This document shows positions 7,795-16,163 of a stretch of DNA of 64,000 nucleotides, in pieces (positions within the stretch are counted from its first letter, which is position 1; every line of letters starts with the position of its first letter). The stretch is taken from assembly GCF_040546685.1 (NCBI RefSeq), contig NZ_JBEPOH010000001.1:620001-684000 (forward strand), given 5' to 3'. This DNA comes from Variovorax sp. OAS795. Its GTDB lineage: Bacteria > Pseudomonadota > Gammaproteobacteria > Burkholderiales > Burkholderiaceae_C. A model generated the notes under the pieces. It worked only from the letters and a program-made list of their open reading frames with translations. It was not told the origin of the DNA and made no database searches. The position numbers and the translations under genes were made by a program.

Positions 7795-9345
7795 TCAGAG
7801 GCCGAGCTGTGCGAGCACGCCGGGGCTCGCCTGCACGGCGGTGCGGCGATGGTAGAAGTCCAGCGCGCGCAGTCCGCCGAGCTCGGCGCCGCCGCCCGCG
7901 CGACCGGGGCCGCCGTGCAGCGACATCGGCATCACGTTGCCGTGGCCGGTGTGGGCCTGGGCCACCTCGGGCGTGACCACGTGCACGCGGCCGTGGCTCG
8001 GCGCAACGGCCAGCGCGGCCTGTGCGAGTGCAGCGTCGTCGCTGCCGTAGAGCGATGTCACGAGCGAACCCTGGCCGCGGTGCGCAAGCGCGATGCCATG
8101 GGCCAGGTCGCGGTAGGGCAGCAGCGTGGCGGCCGGGCCGAACACTTCGACGTCGTGCACATGCTGGGCGGCATCGGCATCGCGCGCACCCATCAGCACC
8201 GGGCCGATGCACGCAGCCACGGCCGGGTCGGCGTCGACGAGCGGCGTGTCGCGGCCGTCGTACAGCATGCTGGTGTGCGCGGAGAGGGTTTCCAGGCCCG
8301 CGTTCACGGCATCGAACTGCGCGCGGCTCACGAGCGAACCCATGCGCACGTTCTCGTTGCGCGGATTGCCGACCGTGATGCCCTTGAGCTTGGCGCCGAT
8401 GGCTTCGGCCGCGGCGCCGTACACCTCGGCCGGCACCAGGATGCGGCGGATGGCGGTGCACTTCTGGCCCGCCTTCACCGTCATCTCGCGCACCACTTCG
8501 CGCACGAGCAGGTTGAACGCGTCGCTGCCGGGTGCGGCGCCTGGCATGAGCAGGGCGCTGTTGAGGCTGTCGGCCTCGATGTTCACGCGCACCGAACGCT
8601 GGGCCACGGCCGGGTGCGAGCGGATCAGCGCCGCCGTTTCGGCCGAGCCGGTGAAAGACACCACGTCGAAGGGCTGCAGTGCATCCATGAGGCCCGCGGA
8701 ACTGCCGCAGACCACCGACAGCGCGCCGGCGGGCAGCACGCCCGCATCGACCACGTCCTTGACCATGCGCTGCGTGAGCCAGGCCGTGGCCGTCGCGGGC
8801 TTCACGATCACGGGCACGCCCGAGAGCAGTGCGGGCGCAGCCTTTTCCCACAGCCCCCACGACGGGAAGTTGAAGGCATTGATGAAGAGCGCCACGCCCT
8901 GTACCGGCAGCTGCAGGTGCTGCGACTGGAACACCGGCTCCTTGCCGAGCCTGGCCGCATCGCCGTCGCGCAGCGCGTGCACGTCGCCGAGGCCATCGCC
9001 CCACTTGGCGTACTGGCCCAGCGTGAAGATCGCACCATCGATGTCGACGGCCGAATCGTTCTTCACCGTGCCCGAGTTGGCCGTGGCGATCTCGTAGTAC
9101 GCATCGCGGTGGGCCTGCAGCACCTTCGCCACGGCGCCGAGCAGGGCCGCGCGCTGGCGGTAGGTGAGGGCGCGCAGCGCAGTGCCGCCCTGTTCGCGCG
9201 CAAAGGCAAAGGCCGCGGGCAGGTCGAGCCCCGTGGCATCGACGCGCACGAGCTCGGTGCCCAGCACCGGGTCGAACAGGGGCGTGCCAGCGCCCGATCC
9301 GCTTTGCCAGCGGCCGGCGACGTGATTGGGCAGGAGCTCGGTCAT
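7795..9345 (-). CDS. boxD: 3,4-dehydroadipyl-CoA semialdehyde dehydrogenase
   Basis: A 516-residue aldehyde dehydrogenase. The catalytic Cys296 sits in AGQKCTAIRRI and the general base Glu257 in NIEADSLNS; NAFNFPSWGLWEK and FTGSAET are the NAD(P)-binding motifs. Sequence and context fit BoxD, which oxidises the semialdehyde released by BoxC. The ATG at 9345 overlaps the upstream gene's TGA by four bases, so it is translationally coupled to the DUF4863 gene. PaaZ-like enzymes are related, but there is no C-terminal hydratase domain here. Confidence 0.9.
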   Translation of the reverse strand: MTELLPNHVAGRWQSGSGAGTPLFDPVLGTELVRVDATGLDLPAAFAFAREQGGTALRALTYRQRAALLGAVAKVLQAHRDAYYEIATANSGTVKNDSAVDIDGAIFTLGQYAKWGDGLGDVHALRDGDAARLGKEPVFQSQHLQLPVQGVALFINAFNFPSWGLWEKAAPALLSGVPVIVKPATATAWLTQRMVKDVVDAGVLPAGALSVVCGSSAGLMDALQPFDVVSFTGSAETAALIRSHPAVAQRSVRVNIEADSLNSALLMPGAAPGSDAFNLLVREVVREMTVKAGQKCTAIRRILVPAEVYGAAAEAIGAKLKGITVGNPRNENVRMGSLVSRAQFDAVNAGLETLSAHTSMLYDGRDTPLVDADPAVAACIGPVLMGARDADAAQHVHDVEVFGPAATLLPYRDLAHGIALAHRGQGSLVTSLYGSDDAALAQAALAVAPSHGRVHVVTPEVAQAHTGHGNVMPMSLHGGPGRAGGGAELGGLRALDFYHRRTAVQASPGVLAQLGL

Positions 9346-9815
9346 GGGGTAAACTTGATCTGCCCTTCGGGCAAGAGATAGAGGACCAGCGCGCGGCCTT
9401 GCGCCACGGTTGGACGGTGGGCGGTGCCGGGCCCGTAGACGCACCAGCCCGCGGGCCGCCCGTCGAAGGTGGCGTTGGCGCTGCCCTCGAGCGGCATGAT
9501 CAGGTCGATCTCGCCGTTGGGGTGCGTGTGGTGCGGTCCGGCGATGTCCTGCATGTCGACCACGTCGACCGAGAAACGGTGCAGTGCATCCTCTGCCTTG
9601 AACACGCGGCCGTACTTGATACCGCCGCCTTCGCGCTCGCACAACCAGCCTTCGGCCACGCCGCCGATGCAGGCCTGGCGCAGTTGTTCGAAACGCGGGC
9701 TGCCCGCACCATGGGTGGCGTTGAGCCATTGCTCGAGCTGTTCGTCGAGCGGCCGGCCGGCGATTTCGGCCGTCAGGCCGGCGATCAACTGGTGAAATGC
9801 TTCCTTGCTGGACAT
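9342..9815 (-). CDS. DUF4863 (hydroxylaminobenzoate-lyase-like) cupin protein
   Basis: A 157-residue soluble protein. The C-terminal half is cupin-like: the HHTHPNGEIDLIMPL metal-site pattern, then GWCVYGPGTAHRPTV. The family includes 4-hydroxylaminobenzoate lyase (PnbB), yet homologues are also often met in box clusters. It is the first gene of the minus-strand benzoate operon, coupled to boxD by ATGA, and lies behind a strong promoter facing boxR. A nitrobenzoate role has no other support here; a role tied to the box pathway is inferred from position. The start is the ATG after a purine-rich stretch; upstream frame extension has no family support. Confidence 0.75.
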   Translation of the reverse strand: MSSKEAFHQLIAGLTAEIAGRPLDEQLEQWLNATHGAGSPRFEQLRQACIGGVAEGWLCEREGGGIKYGRVFKAEDALHRFSVDVVDMQDIAGPHHTHPNGEIDLIMPLEGSANATFDGRPAGWCVYGPGTAHRPTVAQGRALVLYLLPEGQIKFTP

Positions 9816-9880
9816 TGGCGGGCTTCCTTTGGGAGGCTGGCTGGCCGTGGTGGCGCCACAGCGAAACTTGCGATCTGCCT

Positions 9881-9962
9881 TGCAGGATTTCTGTGCGTGC
9901 AGTATCTTGCTTGTGGCCGAACAATAATCACCGAGACAATCAGTGTCAAGCAATATAGTGCA
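9881..9962 (-). promoter_or_regulatory. Promoter of the boxD/ligase/liv operon with TGCA boxes
   Basis: On the minus strand a perfect -35 TTGACA (9949-9944) is followed after 17 bases by TATTGT (9926-9921), matching four of six -10 bases. TGCA tetramers lie upstream of the -35 (9959-9962) and downstream of the expected start point (9898-9901 and 9881-9884). BzdR/BoxR-type repressors are known to bind TGCA-containing operators, so benzoyl-CoA-relieved repression by the adjacent boxR product is likely. The binding itself is inference. Confidence 0.65.
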
Positions 9963-10015
9963 TATATGGTGTTTACCCTGAGCGCGCACAATCCCGGCCA
10001 AGAACGAGGACTTGC

Positions 10016-10960
10016 ATGAACGAGCATGTAGACGCGGTGCTTGCCACCGCGCCCGATGGCAGCCACGCCGGCAATGCGGCAGCGCCGGGGGAAGCCAGGA
10101 ATCCATTGCTGGCCGCGCTGGGCGACCGCGTGCGCAACCTGCGCGCGCAGCGCGGGCTCACGCGCAAGGCGGTGGCGGTGTCGGCCGGTGTTTCGGAGCG
10201 GCATCTGGCCAACCTCGAGTACGGCATCGGCAATGCCTCGATCCTGGTGCTGCAGCAGGTGGCCGGCGCGCTGCACTGCTCGCTGGCCGAACTGGTCGGC
10301 GACGTGACCACCAGCTCGCCCGAATGGCTGCTGATCCGCGAGCTGCTCGAGCACCGCAGCGAGGCCGACCTGCGCCGCGTGCGGGTGGCGCTGGGCGAAT
10401 TGCTGGGCACGGCCTCGGTCGATCCGGCGCGGCACCGCCGCATCGCGCTCGTGGGGTTGCGCGGCGCGGGCAAGTCGACGCTCGGGCAGATGCTGGCCGA
10501 AGACCTGGACGTGCCCTTCATCGAGCTGAGCCGCGAGATCGAGACCCTCGCAGGCTGCAGCGTGCGCGAGATCCACGACCTCTACGGCACCAACGCCTAC
10601 CGCCGGTACGAGCGCCGCGCGCTCGAGGAAGCCGTGCAGATCTACAGCGAGGTGGTCATTGCCACGCCGGGCGGCATCGTGTCCGACCCCGCCACCTTCA
10701 ACGAGCTGCTCGCACACTGCACCACCGTGTGGCTGCAGGCCGCGCCCGAGGAGCACATGGGCCGCGTGGCCGCCCAGGGAGACACCCGTCCCATGGCCGC
10801 CAGCAAGGAGGCCATGGAAGACCTGCGGCGCATCCTGAACGGCCGCGCCGCCTTCTATTCGAAGGCGGACCTGTCGGTGGACACCAGCGGCAAGACGCTG
10901 GCCCAAAGCTTCCAGGCGCTGCGCGCGGTGGCCCGCCAGTCGATGGGCCTGGGCGCCTGA
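10016..10960 (+). CDS. boxR: Benzoyl-CoA-responsive regulator BoxR (HTH + shikimate-kinase-like)
   Basis: A 314-residue two-domain regulator. Residues 36-92 form an XRE-type helix-turn-helix. A linker leads to a shikimate-kinase-like domain with Walker A GLRGAGKS (147-154), which in BzdR/BoxR proteins senses benzoyl-CoA. The length and domain order match BoxR exactly. It is divergent from the boxD operon and upstream of boxC in the same direction, so one regulator sits between both halves of the pathway. A TGCA overlaps its own start codon, which hints at autoregulation. Confidence 0.93.
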   Translation: MNEHVDAVLATAPDGSHAGNAAAPGEARNPLLAALGDRVRNLRAQRGLTRKAVAVSAGVSERHLANLEYGIGNASILVLQQVAGALHCSLAELVGDVTTSSPEWLLIRELLEHRSEADLRRVRVALGELLGTASVDPARHRRIALVGLRGAGKSTLGQMLAEDLDVPFIELSREIETLAGCSVREIHDLYGTNAYRRYERRALEEAVQIYSEVVIATPGGIVSDPATFNELLAHCTTVWLQAAPEEHMGRVAAQGDTRPMAASKEAMEDLRRILNGRAAFYSKADLSVDTSGKTLAQSFQALRAVARQSMGLGA

Positions 10961-10990
10961 CCTGAAGTTTGAAAAAAAGAGATTCAGGCA

Positions 10991-11063
10991 TTGACTTGCC
11001 TGTTCACATGCAGCATGATGCATGTCATCGGAACCAGAAGATGCAGTATTCTTCCGGTTTGCA
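10991..11063 (+). promoter_or_regulatory. boxC promoter with four TGCA operator boxes
   Basis: TTGACT (10991-10996) is followed after 17 bases by CATGAT (11014-11019), a plausible sigma-70 promoter. TGCA boxes occur at 11009-11012 and 11019-11022 (exactly one helical turn apart, straddling the -10), and again at 11042-11045 and 11060-11063 in the leader. This spacing is what would be expected of a repressor site for BoxR, encoded immediately upstream. The arrangement is visible; occupation by BoxR is inferred from the known TGCA preference of the BzdR family. Confidence 0.7.
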
Positions 11064-11088
11064 TCTGCCCCCTACAGGAGACTTCCGT

Positions 11089-12765
11089 ATGACCGAGACC
11101 ACGACCCTTCAGGCGCCTCCGCGCGTCGACTACCGCACCGATCCCACGCAGTACAAGCACTGGAAGCTCGGCTTCGAGGGCTCGGTGGCGCGCCTGGTGC
11201 TCGACATCGCGGAAGACGGCGGCATCCGCCCCGGCTACAAGCTCAAGCTCAACAGCTACGACCTGGGCGTGGACATCGAGCTCAACGACGCGCTCAACCG
11301 CGTGCGCTTCGAGCACCCCGAAGTGCGCAGCGTGATCGTCACCAGCGGCAAGGACCGGATCTTCTGTTCGGGCGCCAACATCTTCATGCTGGGCGTCTCG
11401 AGCCACGCATGGAAGGTGAACTTCTGCAAGTTCACCAACGAGACGCGCAACGGCATCGAGGACACCTCGAAGCACTCGGGCCTGAAGTTCATCGCGGCCG
11501 TGAACGGCGCCTGCGCCGGCGGCGGCTACGAGCTGGCATTGGCCTGCGACGAGATCCTGCTGGTGGACGACCGCTCCTCGTCGGTCTCGCTGCCCGAAGT
11601 GCCGCTGCTGGGCGTACTGCCCGGCACCGGCGGCCTGACCCGCGTGACCGACAAGCGCCACGTGCGCCATGACCTCGCCGACATCTTCTGCACCAGCGTC
11701 GAAGGCGTGCGCGGCCAGCGCGCGGTCGAGTGGCGCCTGGTCGATGCGATCGCCAAGCCGGCGCAATTTGCCGCCGCAGTGCAGGAGCGCGCCGCGCAGC
11801 TCGCCGCCGGCAGCGACCGCCCCGCCAGTGGCAAGGGCGTGGCGCTGACCCGCCTGGAGCGCGAGGAAACCGCCGACAGCCTGAGCTATTCGCACGTCGA
11901 CATCCGCATCGACCGCAGCAAGCGCACCGCCACCCTCACCATCAAGGCGCCCACCGGCGCGCAGCCGGCCGACATCGCCGCCATCGAAGCGGCGGGCGCC
12001 GCCTGGTGGCCGCTCGCGATGTGCCGCCAGCTCGACGACGCCATCCTCCACCTGCGCACCAACGAGCTCGACATCGGCACCTGGCTGCTCAAGACCGAAG
12101 GCGACGCAGAAGCCGTGCTCGCGTCCGATGCCGTCATGCTGGCCCACAAGGACCACTGGCTGGTGCGCGAAACCATCGGCGCGCTGCGCCGCACGCTGGC
12201 ACGCCTGGACGTGTCGTCGCGCAGCCTGTTCGCGCTGGTCGAAGCGGGTTCGTGCTTCGTGGGCACGCTGGCCGAAGTGGCCTTTGCGGCCGACCGAAGC
12301 TACATGCTGGCCCTGCCCGACGATGCCGCGCGCGCACCCAAGCTCGTGCTGAACGAATTCAACTTCGGCTTCTACCCGATGGTGAACGACCAGAGCCGGC
12401 TGCAGCGTCGCTTCTACGAGGAAGCCGCGCCGCTCGACGCCGCGCGCGCCGCCGCCGGCCAGCCGCTGGATGCCGACGAGGCGCTGAAGCTCGGCCTCGT
12501 GACCGCCGCGCCCGACGACATCGACTGGGACGACGAGATCCGCATCGCCATCGAGGAGCGCGCCGCCATGTCGCCCGACGCGCTCACTGGCCTGGAAGCC
12601 AACCTGCGCTTCGCCAGCCAGGAGAACATGGCCACCCGCATCTTCGGCCGGCTCACCGCCTGGCAGAACTGGATCTTCAACCGCCCCAACGCCGTTGGCG
12701 AAAAGGGCGCGCTGAAGGTCTACGGCACCGGCGAGAAGGCCGGCTTCGACTTGAACCGCGTCTGA
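11089..12765 (+). CDS. boxC: Benzoyl-CoA-dihydrodiol lyase
   Basis: A 558-residue crotonase-superfamily enzyme that opens 2,3-epoxybenzoyl-CoA hydrolytically, giving 3,4-dehydroadipyl-CoA semialdehyde and formate. The N-terminal half has crotonase features (SGKDRIFCSGANIFML, then AAVNGACAGGGYELALACDE). The long C-terminal half, with LVEAGSCFVGTLAE, is specific to BoxC. The ATG at 11089 follows AGGAGA at a good distance; the frame is open upstream through the promoter, which is not coding. boxB follows after 35 bases. Confidence 0.95.
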   Translation: MTETTTLQAPPRVDYRTDPTQYKHWKLGFEGSVARLVLDIAEDGGIRPGYKLKLNSYDLGVDIELNDALNRVRFEHPEVRSVIVTSGKDRIFCSGANIFMLGVSSHAWKVNFCKFTNETRNGIEDTSKHSGLKFIAAVNGACAGGGYELALACDEILLVDDRSSSVSLPEVPLLGVLPGTGGLTRVTDKRHVRHDLADIFCTSVEGVRGQRAVEWRLVDAIAKPAQFAAAVQERAAQLAAGSDRPASGKGVALTRLEREETADSLSYSHVDIRIDRSKRTATLTIKAPTGAQPADIAAIEAAGAAWWPLAMCRQLDDAILHLRTNELDIGTWLLKTEGDAEAVLASDAVMLAHKDHWLVRETIGALRRTLARLDVSSRSLFALVEAGSCFVGTLAEVAFAADRSYMLALPDDAARAPKLVLNEFNFGFYPMVNDQSRLQRRFYEEAAPLDAARAAAGQPLDADEALKLGLVTAAPDDIDWDDEIRIAIEERAAMSPDALTGLEANLRFASQENMATRIFGRLTAWQNWIFNRPNAVGEKGALKVYGTGEKAGFDLNRV

Positions 12766-12800
12766 CGAAACCGCAGTCCCGCACAACCCAAGGAACAACG

Positions 12801-14228
12801 ATGAGCACGATCAACTACAGCGAGAAGATCCCCAACAACGTCAACCTCGGCGAGGACCGCACGCTGCAGCGCGCGCTCGAAGGCTGGCAGCCCAACTTCA
12901 TCAACTGGTGGGACGACGTGGGCCCCGAGGGTTCGACCAACCACGAGGTGTACCTGCGCACGGCCGTGAGCGTCGATCCGCAGGGCTGGGCGCAGTTCGG
13001 CCATGTGAAGATGCGCGACTACCGCTGGGGCATCTTCCTGAACCCGGGCGACGCCAACCGCGAGATCCACTTCGGCGACCACAAGGGCGAGAAGGCCTGG
13101 CAGGACGTGCCCGGCGAGCACCGCGCCAACCTGCGCCGCATCATCGTCACGCAGGGCGACACCGAGCCCGCATCGGTAGAACAGCAGCGCCACCTCGGCC
13201 TGACCGCGCCGAGCATGTATGACCTGCGCAACCTGTTCCAGATCAACGTGGAAGAAGGCCGCCACCTCTGGGCCATGGTCTACCTGCTGCACAAGCACTT
13301 CGGCCGCGACGGCCGCGAGGAAGCCGAGGCGCTGCTGCAGCGCACCTCGGGCGACGTGGACAACCCGCGCATCCTGGGCGCCTTCAACGAGAAGACGCCC
13401 GACTGGCTCGCGTTCTTCATGTTCACCTACTTCACCGACCGCGACGGCAAGTTCCAGCTGGCCGCGCTGGCCGAGAGTGCGTTCGATCCGCTCGCGCGCA
13501 CCACCAAGTTCATGCTGACCGAAGAAGCGCACCACATGTTCGTGGGCGAGAGCGGCGTGTCGCGCGTGCTCGCACGCACCGCGCAGGTCATGAACGAGCT
13601 CAAGACCGACGACGCGCAGAAGGTGCGCGCGGCCGGCGCCATCGACCTGGGCACGATCCAGCGCTACCTGAACTTCCACTACAGCGTGACCATCGACCTG
13701 TTCGGCGCCGACCAGTCGAGCAACGCCGCCATCTTCTACAGCTCGGGCCTGAAGGGCCGCTACGAAGAAGGCAAGCGCACGGACGACCACGTGCTCAAGG
13801 GCCAGACCTACAAGGTGCTCGAGGTGAAGGACGGCCAGCTCGTCGAGAAGGATGTGCCGATGCTCAACGCGCTGAACGAAGTGCTGCGCGACGACTTCAT
13901 CAAGGACTCGGTGGCCGGTGTCGGCCGCTGGAACAAGGTGCTCGAGAAGGCCGGCATCCCGACGCGCCTGACGGTGCCGCACAAGGCCTTCAACCGCCAG
14001 ATCGGCGCGCTCGCGGGCATCAAGATGTCGCCCGAAGGCCGCGTGGTGAACGAGGTCGAATGGGCCGCGAAGAAAAATGAATGGCTGCCGAGCGCCGAAG
14101 ACTTTGCTTTCGTGGCATCGTTGATGGGCCGCGTGGTCGAGCCGGGCAAGTTCGCAGGCTGGATCTCGCCGCCGGTGATGGGCATCAACCGCCAGCCGGT
14201 CGACTTCGAGTACGTGCGTTTCGGTTGA
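12801..14228 (+). CDS. boxB: Benzoyl-CoA 2,3-epoxidase, di-iron oxygenase subunit
   Basis: A 475-residue class I di-iron epoxidase component that inserts oxygen into the benzoyl-CoA ring. Candidate iron ligands are visible in EEGRH (residues 151-155) and EEAHH (241-245), on helices of a ferritin-like bundle. The N-terminal SEKIPNNVNLGEDRTLQRAL is characteristic of BoxB, and the length is normal. AGGAA lies eight bases before the start. It requires electrons from BoxA, encoded 124 bases downstream across a palindromic element. Confidence 0.95.
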   Translation: MSTINYSEKIPNNVNLGEDRTLQRALEGWQPNFINWWDDVGPEGSTNHEVYLRTAVSVDPQGWAQFGHVKMRDYRWGIFLNPGDANREIHFGDHKGEKAWQDVPGEHRANLRRIIVTQGDTEPASVEQQRHLGLTAPSMYDLRNLFQINVEEGRHLWAMVYLLHKHFGRDGREEAEALLQRTSGDVDNPRILGAFNEKTPDWLAFFMFTYFTDRDGKFQLAALAESAFDPLARTTKFMLTEEAHHMFVGESGVSRVLARTAQVMNELKTDDAQKVRAAGAIDLGTIQRYLNFHYSVTIDLFGADQSSNAAIFYSSGLKGRYEEGKRTDDHVLKGQTYKVLEVKDGQLVEKDVPMLNALNEVLRDDFIKDSVAGVGRWNKVLEKAGIPTRLTVPHKAFNRQIGALAGIKMSPEGRVVNEVEWAAKKNEWLPSAEDFAFVASLMGRVVEPGKFAGWISPPVMGINRQPVDFEYVRFG

Positions 14229-14237
14229 ATTGGTATG

Positions 14238-14343
14238 ACTCCCTCTCCCCTCGGGGAGAGGGCAGGGGTGAGGGTAGGCGGCGTCCCCACGACAAGCTGC
14301 CGCACCCTCACCCTGACCCTCTCCCCAAGGGGCGAGGGAAAGG
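14238..14343. repeat. REP-like double palindrome, copy 3
   Basis: The boxB-boxA gap is filled by two facing hairpins (CCCTCTCCCC/GGGGAGAGGG and CCCTCTCCCC/GGGGCGAGGG), with GGGGTGAGGG and CCCTCACCCT pairing across the middle. The plan is that of the copies at about 2.0 and 6.1 kb, but with different arm bases. It separates an oxygenase from its reductase and could set their mRNA ratio; that effect is inferred. Confidence 0.75.
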
Positions 14344-14351
14344 AGAAAAAC

Positions 14352-15638
14352 ATGGACATGGCCGTTGAAGCCGGGATCATCAAGCAGCACCTGATCGACC
14401 CCGAGATCTGCATCCGCTGCAACACCTGCGAGGCCACCTGCCCCGTCAACGCGATCACGCACGACGACAACAACTACGTCGTGCGGGCCGACGTCTGCAA
14501 TGGCTGCATGGCCTGCATCTCGCCGTGCCCCACGGGCTCGATCGACAACTGGCGCACGATGCCGCTGGTGCGCGCCTACTCCATCGAGGAGCAGCTCACC
14601 TGGGAATCTCTGCCTGCCGAGCTCTCGCCCGAAGAGCTCGAAGCCGCGGGCGTGTCCGCCGAAGCGGCCGGTGATGCCGCAGCCGATGTGCCCGCGCAGA
14701 CCCAGGCCCAGGCCGCCGTCGATTCCGTCGAGCCGGTCTTCAACTCCGCGCAGTACGGCGCCACGGTGCCGCCCTGGTCGGCCGCGCACGCCTACACCAA
14801 CCTCTTTCCGCCCAAGTCGCCGACGACCGCGACCGTGGTCGGCAACTTCAACTGCACCGAGGCCGGCTTCGACAGCGAGACACACCACATCGTGCTGGAC
14901 TTCGGCGTGGTGCCGTTCCCGGTGCTCGAAGGCCAGTCGATCGGCATCGTCCCGCCGGGTGTCGACGCCATCGGCAAGCGCCACCATGCGCGCCAGTATT
15001 CGGTCGCGAGCCCGCGCAACGGCGAGCGGCCCGGCTACAACAACGTCTCGCTCACCGTGAAGCGCGTGACCGAGGACCACCAGGGCCAGCCGGTGCGGGG
15101 CCTGTGCTCCAACTACGTCTGCGACCTGAAGGTGGGCGACACGGTGCAGGTGGTCGGGCCGTTCGGCTCGTCCTTCCTGATGCCGAACCATCCCAGGTCG
15201 CACATCGTGATGATCTGCACCGGCACCGGCAGCGCACCGATGCGCGCCATGACCGAATGGCGCCGGCGCCTGCGCAAGAGCGGCAAGTTCGAAGGCGGCA
15301 AGCTCATGCTGTTCTTCGGCGCGCGCACCCAGCAGGAGCTGCCGTACTTCGGGCCGCTGCAGTCGCTGCCGAAAGACTTCATCGACATCAACCTCGCGTT
15401 CTCGCGCACGCCGGGCCAGCCCAAGCGCTACGTGCAGGACCTCATGCGCGAGCGCGCCGCCGACCTGGCCGCGCTCCTGAAAGACGGCGCCAGCCACTTC
15501 TACGTGTGCGGCCTCAAGAGCATGGAAGAAGGCGTGGTGCTCGCGCTGCGCGACGTTGCGAAGGAAGCGGGGCTCGACTGGGACACCGTCGGTGCCGCAT
15601 TGAAGCGCGAAGGCCGCCTGCACCTGGAAACCTACTAG
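14352..15638 (+). CDS. boxA: Benzoyl-CoA 2,3-epoxidase, reductase subunit
   Basis: A 428-residue NADPH:ferredoxin-type reductase that feeds BoxB. Two [4Fe-4S] motifs are at Cys20/23/26/30 and Cys49/52/55/59. A low-complexity linker (about 85-135) leads to a ferredoxin-NADP reductase module with an FAD-binding [11 protein letters not shown] segment and the NADP-site motif [12 protein letters not shown]. The ATG follows AGGAGA by five bases; the upstream open frame is repeat sequence. The clustered iron-sulfur plus FNR layout is diagnostic for BoxA. Confidence 0.95.
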   Translation: MDMAVEAGIIKQHLIDPEICIRCNTCEATCPVNAITHDDNNYVVRADVCNGCMACISPCPTGSIDNWRTMPLVRAYSIEEQLTWESLPAELSPEELEAAGVSAEAAGDAAADVPAQTQAQAAVDSVEPVFNSAQYGATVPPWSAAHAYTNLFPPKSPTTATVVGNFNCTEAGFDSETHHIVLDFGVVPFPVLEGQSIGIVPPGVDAIGKRHHARQYSVASPRNGERPGYNNVSLTVKRVTEDHQGQPVRGLCSNYVCDLKVGDTVQVVGPFGSSFLMPNHPRSHIVMICTGTGSAPMRAMTEWRRRLRKSGKFEGGKLMLFFGARTQQELPYFGPLQSLPKDFIDINLAFSRTPGQPKRYVQDLMRERAADLAALLKDGASHFYVCGLKSMEEGVVLALRDVAKEAGLDWDTVGAALKREGRLHLETY

Positions 15639-15648
15639 GCTGCGGCGA

Positions 15649-16104
15649 ATGCAGTTCGCCGACTTCCACGCGGGCCAGGTCATCGAGGCCGGGCCCTATG
15701 TCGTGTCCGAGGCGGAGCTGATCGGGTTCGCAGAAGCCTACGACCCGCAGTGGTTCCACACCGACCCCTCGGCCGCGGCGGGCAGCGCCTTCGGGGGCCT
15801 CATCGCGAGCGGCTGGCACACCTGCTCGATCGCGATGCGCCTGGTGGTCGACGCCGCGCTCAGGGGCTCGGAGTCGTTCGCCTCGCCCGGGCTCGAGCAT
15901 GTGCGATGGCCGCATCCGGTACGGCCCGGCGATGCCTTGCGGCTCGTGGCCGACGTGATCGAGGCGCGGCGTTCCGAAAAGCGTCCCACGCTCGGCATCC
16001 TGCGCTGGCGCTGGCGGCTTTTCAACCAGCGCGAACTCATGGTGCTCGACCTGGAGGTGACGAGCCTTTTCAGGCTCGAGGCGCCCGGCCCCGTTCCGGA
16101 ATGA
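15649..16104 (+). CDS. MaoC-like acyl-CoA hydratase/dehydratase
   Basis: A 151-residue hot-dog-fold protein. Residues 31-58 contain the hydratase-2 motif with Asp32 and His37 (YDPQWFHTDP) and the GGLIASGWHT turn, the classical catalytic region of MaoC proteins. It starts 10 bases after boxA and ends just before a terminator-like hairpin, so it is the last gene of the box operon. It could hydrate an unsaturated CoA intermediate below BoxD, such as a dehydroadipyl-CoA isomer. That role is inferred from position only. Confidence 0.82.
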   Translation: MQFADFHAGQVIEAGPYVVSEAELIGFAEAYDPQWFHTDPSAAAGSAFGGLIASGWHTCSIAMRLVVDAALRGSESFASPGLEHVRWPHPVRPGDALRLVADVIEARRSEKRPTLGILRWRWRLFNQRELMVLDLEVTSLFRLEAPGPVPE

Positions 16105-16108
16105 AAAG

Positions 16109-16138
16109 AAGCCCGCAGCGCGCGGGCACTGCGGGCTT
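16109..16138 (+). terminator. Hairpin ending the box operon
   Basis: A ten-base perfect inverted repeat (AAGCCCGCAG ... CTGCGGGCTT) with a ten-base loop lies five bases after the MaoC stop. There is no strong T-run. It also sits before the convergent 173-residue gene, so it may serve both strands. Confidence 0.65.
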
Positions 16139-16163
16139 CATGGGCCGCCAGGGCGGAAGTGCC

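Noticed and set aside
1980..14343. Repeats at 2.0, 6.1 and 14.2 kb as a possible CRISPR array
   Set aside because: The copies are kilobases apart, differ in sequence and have no spacer structure or cas genes.
12720..15683. A 987-residue open frame antisense to boxB and boxA
   Set aside because: It is a GC-driven shadow of strongly conserved box genes; the translation is His/Arg/Gly-rich without any domain and crosses a repeat.
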